Source of the DNA: Paenibacillus tianjinensis | Lineage (GTDB): Bacteria; Bacillota; Bacilli; Paenibacillales; Paenibacillaceae | Direction of reading: 5' to 3' | DNA: 64,000 bases | Assembly: GCF_017086365.1 (NCBI RefSeq) | Contig: NZ_CP070969.1 | Location: 2,170,001-2,234,000, forward strand | Shown: piece after piece, positions 8,297-17,401 of the stretch | Numbering within the stretch: position 1 is the stretch's first letter | Layout of the letters: each line of letters opens with the position of its first letter | Made by a program: the position numbers and the translations under genes | Notes under the pieces: generated by a model | The model's database searches: none | What the model saw: the letters and a program-made list of their open reading frames with translations, nothing else | What the model was told of the DNA's origin: nothing

Positions 8297-8316
8297 AGTT
8301 GGATGGTCTTGCGCCG

Positions 8317-8350
8317 AAGCTGCCGGTCCTTATAGGCCGGCAGTTTCTTT
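8317..8350 (+). terminator. Intrinsic terminator after the YjcZ-like gene
   Basis: CTGCCGG (8320-8326) pairs with CCGGCAG (8337-8343), with A and T runs on either side. Confidence 0.8.
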
Positions 8351-8500
8351 ACATAGGAGTGCCGGAAGAGAAGCTGAAATCTTATGCAATTGCAGTCATG
8401 TAAGGTTATAATGAAACAATGTGCATTACTTCAACTCGGCAATAACCCCTAAGAAGACTGGTTTTGACAGGGGATTTGCGCTGCAACCGGGAGGAACATC

Positions 8501-9730
8501 ATGACTGCAAGACCGCAAGACCCTGGTACACAGAAAACGGACTTGCCCCGTCCGGCCGCCGGATCCGGCGGGTTCCTGCTGGTGCTGGGAATCATTTTTG
8601 TTGCCGCTGCGCTGCGGGCTCCGTTCACTTCGGTCGGACCGCTGCTGGAGCAGATCCGTGACGGCCTCGGGTTATCGAACACACTCGCGGGGTTCATCAC
8701 TACACTGCCGCTGCTGGCATTTGCGTTATTGTCGCCGTTTGCGCCGCAGCTTGCCCGCAGGTATGGACTCGGGAATACTCTACTGTTAGCCATGCTGACG
8801 CTGTCGATGGGAATTCTGCTCCGCTCAGCGGCGGGGGTCGTTACTTTTTTTACAGGCACAGCGCTAATTGGACTGGCTATCGCCGTCTGTAATGTACTGT
8901 TACCCGGGCTGATTAAGGGCAGATTTCCTGCGCGGATTGGCCTTATGACCGGCATGTATACAGTCTCAATGAACCTTTGTGCGGCGGCTGCTTCAGGCTT
9001 AAGTGTGCCGCTTGCCGGTATTGCTGGCTTAGGGTGGCGGGGAACGCTCTCACTGTGGTTCATTGTCGCAGCTTTGGCTACAGTGTTCTGGATTCCCCAA
9101 ATGAAGAACCTGGTTCAAGGAAACGGGACCCGTCCAGCTGCTGCCTCTGTCAACATATGGCGTTCACCGCTTGCATGGCAGGTAACGCTGTTTATGGGAC
9201 TGCAATCCTTGCTCTACTATGTTCTGATTGCCTGGTTTTCGGTGATCTTAAATGAACGCGGCATGTCTTCCGGTCATGCCGGCTGGATTCTGTCGCTGAT
9301 GCAGCTGGCCCAGCTGCCGTTCACATTTTTTGTACCGCTATGGGCGGGAAGATTGAAGAATCAGCGGGGGCTTGTTCTGATCACATCCATGTTGTTCATT
9401 CTTGGTATTCTCGGAATCTGGCTAGGCGGCAACGGGTGGATGGCGCTGTGGGCAGTATGCATCGGTATCGCCGGCGGGTTCGCCTTCGGCCTAGCGATGA
9501 TGTTCTTCAGCCTACGAACCCGCACGACTCAGGAGGCCAGTGAGCTCTCAGGGATGGCCCAGTCTGTCGGATATCTGCTGGCTGCTGCAGGTCCGGCATT
9601 GTTCGGGCTGCTGCATGATGCAACGCATAGCTGGAATGCTCCGCTGGCCCTGCTGGCAGCAGCAAGCCTGCTGCTCTTCGTTGTAGGAATGGGAGCGGGA
9701 AGAGACAGGTATGTAGGAGAACAGACATAG
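8501..9730 (+). CDS. MFS transporter, CynX/NimT family
   Basis: A 409-residue membrane protein with about 12 hydrophobic helices and a central cytoplasmic loop (around residue 200). The N-terminal stretch AAALRAPFTSVGPLLEQI is the signature of the CynX/NimT (YycB) family, whose members transport cyanate, nitroimidazole-like or unknown small compounds. The substrate is not predictable here. ATG 8501 has GGGAGG 6 bases upstream. It has its own terminator and no regulator alongside. Confidence 0.9.
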   Translation: MTARPQDPGTQKTDLPRPAAGSGGFLLVLGIIFVAAALRAPFTSVGPLLEQIRDGLGLSNTLAGFITTLPLLAFALLSPFAPQLARRYGLGNTLLLAMLTLSMGILLRSAAGVVTFFTGTALIGLAIAVCNVLLPGLIKGRFPARIGLMTGMYTVSMNLCAAAASGLSVPLAGIAGLGWRGTLSLWFIVAALATVFWIPQMKNLVQGNGTRPAAASVNIWRSPLAWQVTLFMGLQSLLYYVLIAWFSVILNERGMSSGHAGWILSLMQLAQLPFTFFVPLWAGRLKNQRGLVLITSMLFILGILGIWLGGNGWMALWAVCIGIAGGFAFGLAMMFFSLRTRTTQEASELSGMAQSVGYLLAAAGPALFGLLHDATHSWNAPLALLAAASLLLFVVGMGAGRDRYVGEQT

Positions 9731-9756
9731 CAGTTTGCAACCCGTAATCATAAGAA

Positions 9757-9796
9757 GAGCGTACCGGAAGGAAATCTTCCGGTACGCTTTTTTTAT
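9757..9796. terminator. Bidirectional terminator between convergent genes
   Basis: A 13-bp stem (AGCGTACCGGAAG / CTTCCGGTACGCT) with a 5-base loop and a T-run on the plus strand, located between the MFS gene and the minus-strand methyltransferase gene. Confidence 0.88.
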
Positions 9797-9798
9797 TT

Positions 9799-10557
9799 TT
9801 AACGTTTCGTGGCCGATACACGGATTCTCCGGTAATCCATTACCCAGACTCCGTCAGAGAACAGCCGGTGCTTCAGCTCCTTTTCCAGGAATGCCAGCAC
9901 TTCTTCACGCTGCGGAGGCGTTAGCACACTGAGGATCCCATCGGCAAAAGTATTCAGCCAGCGTCCGAAGCCCTGCTCGCCGCCGGCGAGTGTGGTGGGA
10001 CGGTCATAGCAGAGCGCGAGGCTGGCGGTCAGCCCATGCTGCTCCAACAGTGTTGTGTATTCCGCGATGCCGGGGAAATACCAGGGCAGCACAAGCTTAT
10101 CGGCGCAGCCGATAGCCTCGAAGGCTGCCGGCAGTCCGCTAATGACCGAAGCAATATTGCCCTGACCTCCGAATTCAGCGATGAAGCGTCCGCCTGTGCG
10201 CAGGCTTGCAGCAATGCTCGCCGCAGCTCCTTCTGCATCCTTCAGCCAGTGCAGCGCTGCATTGCTGAAGATAGCATCGGCTGGCGGGTCGGCAGTATAA
10301 TCCTGGCCATCGGCGAGGATGAACGCCAGCTCCGGGTGCTTGCTGCGGGCCGCAGCGATCATCTCAGGTGAAGCATCGATCCCGGTGACGGCTGCACCAT
10401 AACCTGCGATGGCAGCAGCCAAATCCCCCGTGCCGCAGCCCCAGTCCAGGATTCGTTCGCCTGGCAGCGGCTTAAGCAGTTCAATAAGGGATTCGCCATA
10501 TTGTGAGACAAAAGCCATATCCGTATCATAGGTTCCGGTATTCCATTGCTGATTCAT
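9799..10557 (-). CDS. Class I SAM-dependent methyltransferase (trans-aconitate methyltransferase-like)
   Basis: The 252-residue protein has a Rossmann-type methyltransferase core: motif I ILDWGCGTGDLA (about residues 37-48), the acidic motif II GIDASPEM, motif III around LADGQDY and motif IV FSNAALHWL. The NAALHWL stretch is characteristic of the trans-aconitate 2-methyltransferase / malonyl-ACP methyltransferase-like group. The actual substrate is unknown. AAGGAG stands upstream of the ATG. Confidence 0.88.
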   Translation of the reverse strand: MNQQWNTGTYDTDMAFVSQYGESLIELLKPLPGERILDWGCGTGDLAAAIAGYGAAVTGIDASPEMIAAARSKHPELAFILADGQDYTADPPADAIFSNAALHWLKDAEGAAASIAASLRTGGRFIAEFGGQGNIASVISGLPAAFEAIGCADKLVLPWYFPGIAEYTTLLEQHGLTASLALCYDRPTTLAGGEQGFGRWLNTFADGILSVLTPPQREEVLAFLEKELKHRLFSDGVWVMDYRRIRVSATKR

Positions 10558-10701
10558 GCAGGAGCTCCTTTCGGGTTACACAGGAATACTATTGTTGTAA
10601 CACAGGATGCTCTTATAAGTGAAATATATAGATGTAATAGACTTTATTGTTTTTGCCTATCAGGTCCTTGTTCAACCTGCAGATACGCGTTGCAGTTCGG
10701 G

Positions 10702-11322
10702 TCATCCATTCCCCAGGCTGAATACAGCAGATATAATTCCGTATAAGCTGAACAGCATCAGGATTAGGGCTGAGGCCAAACTCAGGGTACGGGTGAAGGA
10801 CTCAGGCAGCCTGCTGCTTATCCATAATATGACCGAAGTCAGGAGCAGCCACCAGAAGAATGACCCGAAGGCAATTCCGGCCGGGAGCAGAATTGAACTG
10901 CCGATGGTGCTTCCGAGTGAAGCGGCGAGTGCTATAAAGCTTAGGATCGTCGCCGGATTAGCCATGGTCAGAAGAAAGGAAGAGATCACGCTATAAAGAA
11001 CTCCGCTGTGTCCGGTATCCGGCCGGGCCTCTATGGCCCCTTTCCGCAAGCCTCTGACTCCAAGGTAACCGATAAACAAGGAACCCAGCAGCTTGAGGGG
11101 GAATTCGAAATCAGAAGTGAATTCATTAACAATCCTGAAGCTTGTGACAGTTACCAGGGCATAGAAGGCATCGGCGAGAGCAATCCCTGCTCCGGTAGCG
11201 AGACCTCCGAGCAGGCCCTGTCGAAGTGTCCGGTTCATGCACAGAATACCCATAGGTCCGACAGGGGCGGCAATGATGAAGCCGAAGCTAAAGCCGCTGA
11301 TCAGTGCAGACCAGAGGGTCAT
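10702..11322 (-). CDS. LysE-family amino-acid exporter
   Basis: A 206-residue protein with six predicted hydrophobic helices and the LysE/RhtB N-terminal motif FIIAAPVGPMGILCMNRTL. This family exports amino acids or related compounds across the cytoplasmic membrane. Its start overlaps the stop of the upstream Lrp-type gene by four bases (ATGA), so the two are translationally coupled. The partner is likely its regulator, as in many LysE-Lrp/AsnC pairs. Confidence 0.93.
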   Translation of the reverse strand: MTLWSALISGFSFGFIIAAPVGPMGILCMNRTLRQGLLGGLATGAGIALADAFYALVTVTSFRIVNEFTSDFEFPLKLLGSLFIGYLGVRGLRKGAIEARPDTGHSGVLYSVISSFLLTMANPATILSFIALAASLGSTIGSSILLPAGIAFGSFFWWLLLTSVILWISSRLPESFTRTLSLASALILMLFSLYGIISAVFSLGNG

Positions 11323-11786
11323 ATCTCACGGTCCCCGGGCGGAAGAGGAACATTCGGTGTTTCTTTCACTGTACCCAAAATAATGGTTGTCCGGGTGCGT
11401 ACAATCCCCGGCAGACTCTTCAGCTCCTCGCTGATGATCCGGTCAAGGTCCCGCGTTCCGCGGCAGCGGATCTTCAGTATATAGTCGTCATCGCCTGCGG
11501 TGTGATGGCATTCCTGAATTTCCGGGAGCTTCTGTACCAGCGCCAGAAAAGCCTGCCGGTGTGCCGGGCGCTCAAGACTTACTGCAATAAGTGCAGCCAG
11601 CCCGTAACCAGCCGACTCTGCATCTATCAGTGCTGTATAGCCTTTGATAACGCCCTGTTCTTCCAGACGCCTTACGCGGTCAGCCGCTGCCGGTGAGGAG
11701 AGGCCCAGCAATCCGGCCAGCTCAGCCCAAGTTATTCTTCCGTTAGCCATCAGTGCCTTGATAATCTTGTGATCTGAAGAATCCAT
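11319..11786 (-). CDS. Lrp/AsnC-family transcriptional regulator
   Basis: A 155-residue protein: an N-terminal winged helix-turn-helix (DHKIIKALMANGRITWAELA, then LGLSSPAAADRVRRLEEQGV) followed by a RAM/AsnC ligand-binding ferredoxin-like domain (from about residue 60; IQECHHTAGDDDYILKI is typical). It probably senses an amino acid and controls the coupled exporter gene. Two ATGs lie close together; ATG 11786 is preferred because AAAGG is 9 bases upstream of it and abuts the earlier ATG (11795). Confidence 0.92.
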   Translation of the reverse strand: MDSSDHKIIKALMANGRITWAELAGLLGLSSPAAADRVRRLEEQGVIKGYTALIDAESAGYGLAALIAVSLERPAHRQAFLALVQKLPEIQECHHTAGDDDYILKIRCRGTRDLDRIISEELKSLPGIVRTRTTIILGTVKETPNVPLPPGDREI

Positions 11787-11927
11787 GCTTATCATCCTTT
11801 CTATAGTAAGTTTTTTGATAATATATCTTATTTAAATTCATATTACAAGGTGATTTTCTCCAAAAACCTTATAATTAACAGAATTATTCATCATTTATTA
11901 ATTAAAATAAAGTAACTAAAATACATG

Positions 11928-11956
11928 TTGCAATTATAATGGAAAGAGAGTATATT
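11928..11956 (+). promoter_or_regulatory. Promoter of tRNA-Leu
   Basis: TTGCAA (11928-11933) and TATATT (11951-11956) are separated by 17 bases; the predicted start lies about 30 bases before the tRNA. Confidence 0.75.
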
Positions 11957-11994
11957 CTTAATTACGGTGATTGAATCACTGAAGTACATAATAT

Positions 11995-12078
11995 GCGGTC
12001 GTGGCGGAATTGGCAGACGCGCACGGTTCAGGTCCGTGTGGTAGAAATATCGTGGAGGTTCGAGTCCTCTCGACCGCA
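11995..12078 (+). tRNA. tRNA-Leu (anticodon CAG)
   Basis: An 84-base class II tRNA. The acceptor stem GCGGTCG / CGACCGC ends in discriminator A; CCA is not encoded. The anticodon loop TTCAGGT sits on a perfect ACGG/CCGT stem, a long variable arm follows, and the T-loop reads GTTCGAGTC. It is a single tRNA transcript with its own promoter and terminator. Confidence 0.97.
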
Positions 12079-12094
12079 TCAAAAGTTTCAACTA

Positions 12095-12118
12095 AACCCT
12101 TCTGACGAAGGGTTTTTT
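12095..12118 (+). terminator. Terminator of tRNA-Leu
   Basis: AACCCTTC/GAAGGGTT stem with TGAC loop, ending in T6. Confidence 0.9.
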
Positions 12119-12138
12119 CATGTTTACTGGCATGTGAT

Positions 12139-12181
12139 AACCGCCTTTCAGTCATTCCAGTGACTAAGGAGCGGTTTTTTT
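12139..12181 (+). terminator. Second terminator-like hairpin before the hybrid kinase gene
   Basis: AACCGC/GCGGTT outer stem with inner AGTCA/TGACT and a T-run. It forms a tandem terminator with the preceding one. Confidence 0.75.
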
Positions 12182-12296
12182 CTGCGCCTCAGCAGCTGCA
12201 GTTTACAGGACTTCATATCTAGGGCGTGTTGGCCGAAAAAAAGGTATAATGTTTATAATTTAAGACCCCCCGACTTTTACAGAGGAGGCATTATCA

Positions 12297-15200
12297 TTGT
12301 CCGACACTCTTTATAAAACACTATATTTGCGCTCTTCTACAGGATTTGCCGTCGTTTCCCTGGAGGACGGGATGATCCGGCTGGCCAATCCTGCCTTATG
12401 CAAGATGTTCGGATATACGGAGGAGGAGTTTATAGGTCTCCGGTATATGGATATAGCTTGTGCAGAAGAAAAGGACCGGGCAGATCAGGACCGGGTGATG
12501 AAGCTTTTGCTGCAAAGCCCCGGTGCGGCTGTAGATAGCGAAGAACGGTTTTTGCGTAAAAACGGAGAAGTGTTCTGGGTATCGCTGCATTTATTTCTAA
12601 CCTTTGAGGAGAATGCGGAAGCCCCTACATATATGATTGCGGAATTGACCGATATTACGGAACGCAAACAGGCGGAAAAGAAGATCAGAGAGGAGCATAA
12701 CCTCTATAATCTGATTACGCAAAATACTCCGGATATGATCTCCCTGGCTTATCCTGACGGCACCATATTTTATGTATCCCCCTCTGTAGAGAGAATGCTG
12801 GGATATCCCGCCTCCGAAATGATCGGCAAAAAAAGGCCGGAGTACTATCATGAGGAAGACGCACATGAGATGAGGGAGCACGGGAAGCTCTATTCAGACA
12901 GCGATGTGTTTACCCGCAGAGTACGGCATAAAAATGGCGATTATTTGTGGATAGAGAGCTCTTTTCAGGTGATGCGTAATTCAAAGGGTGAAGTGGAGCA
13001 GGTGCTTACGGTTGCCCGGGATATTACTGTGCGGAAGAAGTATGAAGAGATGCTGGCCAACGCCCAGTTCCTGGCGAAGATGGGCTCCTGGGAGTGGGAT
13101 CATGCCGGCAAGCAGCTGACCGTTTCAAGGGAAATGCGCCATATTTTCGGACATACGGGTGATAACAGCAACCATTCTTTATATGACCCTAAGCTTATTA
13201 TGAGCTGCATTGACCCGGAGGATTTGCCCGGGGTAATTCAGGCGATGCTGGATTGTCTGGAGCATGGGGGAAGCGGAAGCAAGGTGCTCCGGATTACTTC
13301 AGCAGACGGTGTGAAGAAATTTATTGATGCCCATTGGAAAACTTCGCTGGATGCTTCAGGGAACATGCGTTATATCAGCGGGGTGATTCAGGATGTGACC
13401 GTACAGCTGATGATGGAGGCGCAGCTTCGGGAAAGCGAGCACAATTACCGGCTGATTTCGGAGAATACCCAGGATTTCATTACAAGGAATGCCTCGGATG
13501 AGGAGGCCACTTATCTGTATGCTTCCCCGGTATGCCAGCAGATGTTCGGATTTACCCCGGAAGAATTGATAGGTACCGCCGGGATGAGTTATGTTCATCC
13601 GGAGGATAAAGACAGAGTGCAGGCATATCGGATTGAAGGCGGGAACGGAAAGCAGCTTGAACCGATCGTTTTCCGTTTCCGGTGTAAGGACGGCACGTAT
13701 ATGTGGGTGGAGACAACGCTTCGCCATATCCCCTCTGGGACTGGCGGGGCACCTGAGATCATCGGCGTGACACGTAATGTTTCGGAGCGCAAGCAGTATG
13801 AGCTTAAAATGATGGAAAGTGAGAACCGTTACAAATCCCTGTTCGAATACAATCCCTCCGCGATTATTGCGATGGATCTGGAGGGCTGCATTCAATCGCT
13901 CAATGCCAGTCTGCAGTATCTGACCGGTTATTCCCGCGAGAGTCTGCTGCATTCATCCTATAGTGAGCTTATTGATTTGGATGAACTGGATTTTGTGTCA
14001 GACCGGTTCAAACTCGCTGCCAGCGGTGTGGCTCAGACCTTTGAGAGCCGGCTGATTCACAGGGACGGACATGCTGTTGAGGTAAGTATGATTTATGTAC
14101 CGATTCTGCTGGACTCCCGGGTTGTCGGGGTATTTGCCATCACGAGCGATATTACGGAGCGCAAGCGCCATCTGGAGCAGATCGAGAAGTTAAGCTATGA
14201 GCATGCGCTGATCCTGAATTCGGTCACCGAGGGTATTTTCGGGATGAGTCTTGAAGGTGAGACGGTGTTCATTAATCCTGCTGCCTCTGCGATGCTGGGC
14301 TATGGTCCGGGGGAGCTGGGAGGAAGCATTGCGCTGCACTCGATACAGCAGACCTGGCTGGACGGCGAGCCGTACCCGGGAGGCGGCAAGACACTGCCGG
14401 AATGGTTCTCCGAGCATCTGTCCTATGAAGAGAAGGAAGGGGTATTCTGGAGACGGGACGGGTCCAGCTTTCTCGTTAAATACCGGATGACCCCGCTGTT
14501 CGACAATGGGGAGCGCAAGGGAGTTGTTGTGGTATTCCGCGACATTACCGAGGAGAAGGCTATTGTGCGAGCCAAGGAGTCGGCGGAGCAGGCGGACCGG
14601 GCAAAATCGGAGTTTCTAGCGATCATGAGCCATGAGCTGCGTACACCGATGAACGGGATTATCGGGATGGCTGATTTGCTCGCCGGAACGGAACTGAGTG
14701 AAGAGCAGCAATATTATACGCAAATCATTAATAAAAGCGGTGCATCACTGCTGCATATTCTGAATGAGGTGCTTGATTTCAGTAAGATTGAGGCGGGGAT
14801 GATGTCCATCGAGCTGCAGGCGGTCGATCTCCGCCAGGTCGTTACCCATGTCACTGAAATTTTTTACCCCCGGGTAAAGGAAAAAGGCCTTAAACTGCAT
14901 GCAGACATTGACCCTGCGCTTCCGGAGCTTCTGGTAACCGATGAAGGGCGGCTGCGCCAGATTCTTATTAATCTCGTAGGGAATGCAGTGAAATTTACCG
15001 AAGAAGGGTCAGTCAGTCTTTCTGTGAAGCTGGAAGCGTTCAGGGAGCCTGGGCAGGCGATTCTCAAGTTCACTGTAAAGGATACTGGTATTGGTATTCC
15101 GCAAGCCAGCCAAGGACTGCTGTTCCAATCCTTCTCCCAGCTGCATCCATCTATTAACCGCAAGTATGGCGGGACAGGACTGGGGCTTGCGATCAGCAAA

Positions 15201-15761
15201 AAGCTGGTCGAGCTGCTGGGCGGAGCCATAGGGGTCGACAGCCAGGAGGATGAGGGATCGGAATTCTACTTCACTATTGAAGCATTAATCCCCCAGCAGT
15301 CTGCCCAGGGAATCCTTACTGCAGGCACCGGGGATAAACAGATAAAAGTAAAAAACAGACGTACAGAGTACTCTACAGGTGAATTTGGACCGCTCTCGAT
15401 TCTGATTGCCGAAGATCATCCGGTGAACCTGCAAATTTTACAGGTCTATCTGAAGAAGCGGGGATATGCCGCCGATGTGGCTCTGAATGGTCAGCAGGCT
15501 GTTGAGGCGGTACGCTCGAATCACTATGATCTGATCTTTATGGATATTCAAATGCCGCTGATGGACGGTATTGAGGCTACCGTGAAAATAAGGGAGGAGC
15601 ACGGGCTGTATCCGGTGATTGTAGCGGCTACGGCTTTTGCCCAAAAAGAAGACAGGGAGCTGTGCCTGAAAGTAGGCATGCAGGACTTCATTTCCAAACC
15701 GATTCGTACGGAGGAGCTGGACAGGGTGCTGCGGGAATGGTCGGCCCAAATCCGCAGATAG
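12297..15761 (+). CDS. Cytosolic hybrid sensor histidine kinase with six PAS domains
   Basis: A 1154-residue protein without membrane segments. Six PAS domains follow one another, starting near residues 5, 132, 251, 375, 504 and 633, several ending in the PAC signature DITERK. Then come a HisKA domain with the H-box SHELRTP (phospho-acceptor His779), a HATPase domain (N-box from about 889, G-boxes DTGIGIP and GGTGLGL), and a C-terminal receiver domain from about 1033 with phospho-acceptor Asp1083 in FMDIQMPLMDG. The start is TTG with GAGGAGG 8 bases upstream. No output regulator is adjacent, so the partner is unknown; a separate phosphotransfer protein would be expected. Confidence 0.94.
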   Translation: MSDTLYKTLYLRSSTGFAVVSLEDGMIRLANPALCKMFGYTEEEFIGLRYMDIACAEEKDRADQDRVMKLLLQSPGAAVDSEERFLRKNGEVFWVSLHLFLTFEENAEAPTYMIAELTDITERKQAEKKIREEHNLYNLITQNTPDMISLAYPDGTIFYVSPSVERMLGYPASEMIGKKRPEYYHEEDAHEMREHGKLYSDSDVFTRRVRHKNGDYLWIESSFQVMRNSKGEVEQVLTVARDITVRKKYEEMLANAQFLAKMGSWEWDHAGKQLTVSREMRHIFGHTGDNSNHSLYDPKLIMSCIDPEDLPGVIQAMLDCLEHGGSGSKVLRITSADGVKKFIDAHWKTSLDASGNMRYISGVIQDVTVQLMMEAQLRESEHNYRLISENTQDFITRNASDEEATYLYASPVCQQMFGFTPEELIGTAGMSYVHPEDKDRVQAYRIEGGNGKQLEPIVFRFRCKDGTYMWVETTLRHIPSGTGGAPEIIGVTRNVSERKQYELKMMESENRYKSLFEYNPSAIIAMDLEGCIQSLNASLQYLTGYSRESLLHSSYSELIDLDELDFVSDRFKLAASGVAQTFESRLIHRDGHAVEVSMIYVPILLDSRVVGVFAITSDITERKRHLEQIEKLSYEHALILNSVTEGIFGMSLEGETVFINPAASAMLGYGPGELGGSIALHSIQQTWLDGEPYPGGGKTLPEWFSEHLSYEEKEGVFWRRDGSSFLVKYRMTPLFDNGERKGVVVVFRDITEEKAIVRAKESAEQADRAKSEFLAIMSHELRTPMNGIIGMADLLAGTELSEEQQYYTQIINKSGASLLHILNEVLDFSKIEAGMMSIELQAVDLRQVVTHVTEIFYPRVKEKGLKLHADIDPALPELLVTDEGRLRQILINLVGNAVKFTEEGSVSLSVKLEAFREPGQAILKFTVKDTGIGIPQASQGLLFQSFSQLHPSINRKYGGTGLGLAISKKLVELLGGAIGVDSQEDEGSEFYFTIEALIPQQSAQGILTAGTGDKQIKVKNRRTEYSTGEFGPLSILIAEDHPVNLQILQVYLKKRGYAADVALNGQQAVEAVRSNHYDLIFMDIQMPLMDGIEATVKIREEHGLYPVIVAATAFAQKEDRELCLKVGMQDFISKPIRTEELDRVLREWSAQIRR

Positions 15762-15794
15762 GGTATACTACCCTTGTGAAGGGAGGGCCTCAAC

Positions 15795-15983
15795 ATGAAA
15801 TGGATCCTTTATATACTGTTCGCTCTGCTGTACCTGATCGTTACCTTTTTCGGGCTGGGACCGGTATTGTTCGCGGATGGTTCTACAGCAGAGCGGATGG
15901 TAACGCTGGTTGTGGTGCTGCTGGTCTATGTGCTGATCACGCTATGGCTGCGGAGTGTGCTGAAACGGCTGCGTCATCGTTGA
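15795..15983 (+). CDS. Small two-helix membrane protein
   Basis: 62 residues with two hydrophobic segments (about 4-26 and 36-52) and a basic tail (LKRLRHR). No family recognised. GGGAGG precedes ATG 15795 at good spacing, and the gene lies 33 bases after the kinase gene, so co-transcription is likely. Its last codons overlap the -35 box of the next, Zur-type promoter. Confidence 0.7.
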   Translation: MKWILYILFALLYLIVTFFGLGPVLFADGSTAERMVTLVVVLLVYVLITLWLRSVLKRLRHR

Positions 15984-16031
15984 CAAAGACGCCTTTGCTG
16001 ACTATATTTATATTATTCGTAATTATTACGA
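15980..16031 (+). promoter_or_regulatory. Promoter with perfect Zur box upstream of the NusG-II gene
   Basis: TTGACA (15980-15985), 17-base spacer, TATATT (16003-16008). The 15-base Zur-type palindrome TCGTAATTATTACGA occupies 16017-16031, covering the start of transcription, a position where a bound repressor would block RNA polymerase. Confidence 0.88.
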
Positions 16032-16063
16032 TATATAAATTCAGCCGGTGAGAGGGAATAGGT

Positions 16064-16468
16064 TTGCATACGATGAAACGCGGCGATTTTATGATCATTG
16101 TGCTAGTTTTGCTGCTGGCAGGCTCCATCTACGGGGTCAAATGGATGAATACCCGGGGTGAGCATTACGCACAGGGGGATTTGAAGGCTGTAATTACAGT
16201 GAACGGTAAAACCTATAAAACGATCGCACTGACCAAAGAAGAGCAAACGATCGAGATCAAGACCAAGTTTGGCCACAACACGCTGAAAGTATATGACTAT
16301 GGCATTCAGATGACTTATTCGGATGCGCCGCTGCCTATTGCTATGGAGATGGGGTTCATTTCCAGGCCGAAACAGCAGATTATCTGCATTCCGGCCCGCC
16401 TGATGGTTGAGGTGATCAATCCGCACAAATCGGTTGATGATGACGAAGAACTGGATGCCGTTATTTAG
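16064..16468 (+). CDS. NusG domain II-like membrane-anchored protein, Zur-type promoter
   Basis: 134 residues: one N-terminal membrane anchor (about residues 9-26, then KWMNTRGEHY), followed by a beta-rich NusG-domain-II fold (VITVNGKTYKTIALTKEEQ onward; then FISRPKQQIICIPARLMVEV, the usual end of this family). Function is unknown; the domain occurs in small secreted or anchored proteins of Firmicutes. TTG 16064 is placed 7 bases after GAGAGGG; ATG 16073 is an alternative. The 3' end overlaps the convergent gene by eight bases. The upstream Zur box suggests zinc-limited expression. Confidence 0.82.
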   Translation: MHTMKRGDFMIIVLVLLLAGSIYGVKWMNTRGEHYAQGDLKAVITVNGKTYKTIALTKEEQTIEIKTKFGHNTLKVYDYGIQMTYSDAPLPIAMEMGFISRPKQQIICIPARLMVEVINPHKSVDDDEELDAVI

Positions 16469-17339
16469 TCTCAATTTCTCCCGGGGTAGCCGGGAGCTGC
16501 TCCCAAACCGCTATGGAATCGGCGCTGGTGTACACATATGGTGTTGGAGGCTGAGGGATTGGCGTCAGACTATCCGGAGTAATCTGCATAATCTCCTCAC
16601 CTTCGAATACAGCAACATGAAGCTTGCCCCGTACCTCAATCCAGGTGTCGGCGGGCAGGCTTATTTGCGTTTGCGGGTCAAGCAGGATACCAAAAGGGGT
16701 CGCGTCTGCTGTACAGCACTGTACCAGAAAGCGGCTTACGGCATAGGTAACGCTGTCCGCCCGCCGCTCGCGGTAGAGGAAACCGGACACGCTAATCTCC
16801 TTGCCTTCGAACTGCTTCTTATACAGATCAATCGCGCCGAATGTCTCAGAGAAGATCTCTGGATGCACGGTGATTACCGGCTGCTTATACAGCTTGCCGG
16901 CCAGTTCGGCGAACTCAGTCTGATAAGGATTAACGGCGGTAAAACGTTCTTCTCTCCCGGTTTCAGGCAGGGCATAGGTTAGGGAGATCCCTTTCCTTGC
17001 AGCCGCTTCGCTGCCTAGCGCCCGGTCGGGAAGCAGAAAGCCCAGCAGCAGGGGAAACAGGAACAAGCCGTAGAGGGCACTGCTTCTCGTGAGGGAACGG
17101 GGCAGCTGGTGCTCGCAGTCGCAGAGTGCGCTGCTTTTGCCGAATAAAGCCTGCAGACCGAGACTTGCAGCCATCAGTGAGAGCGGCACCGGACAGAGCC
17201 TGATCCAGCGCGCCAGCTTGGGCGCAACATAATAATGCAGTGCATCCTGCTGGCTTAAATGTCCGATATACAATGCGAAACCGAGCAGAATGACCGCCCT
17301 GAGCAAATAATGAATGCGGATGCTTCGCGGGTCATTCAT
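16461..17339 (-). CDS. TIGR03943-family protein (YcgQ-like), permease partner
   Basis: 292 residues with about four hydrophobic helices in the first 125 residues and a soluble C-terminal half that ends near WEQLPATPGEIETK. This is the TIGR03943/YcgQ family, nearly always encoded beside a YcgR-type permease, as here. The two probably form a membrane complex; a role in metal transport is an inference from the neighbouring COG0523 GTPase and zinc genes. Start ATG 17339 has GGAGG at good spacing. It is the last gene of a three-gene minus-strand operon. Confidence 0.87.
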   Translation of the reverse strand: MNDPRSIRIHYLLRAVILLGFALYIGHLSQQDALHYYVAPKLARWIRLCPVPLSLMAASLGLQALFGKSSALCDCEHQLPRSLTRSSALYGLFLFPLLLGFLLPDRALGSEAAARKGISLTYALPETGREERFTAVNPYQTEFAELAGKLYKQPVITVHPEIFSETFGAIDLYKKQFEGKEISVSGFLYRERRADSVTYAVSRFLVQCCTADATPFGILLDPQTQISLPADTWIEVRGKLHVAVFEGEEIMQITPDSLTPIPQPPTPYVYTSADSIAVWEQLPATPGEIETK

Positions 17340-17401
17340 GTGGACCTCCTAAAAGTTAATAAGAATAAACCTCCCCGAGCTACTTCGGCACAACGAGGTC
17401 T

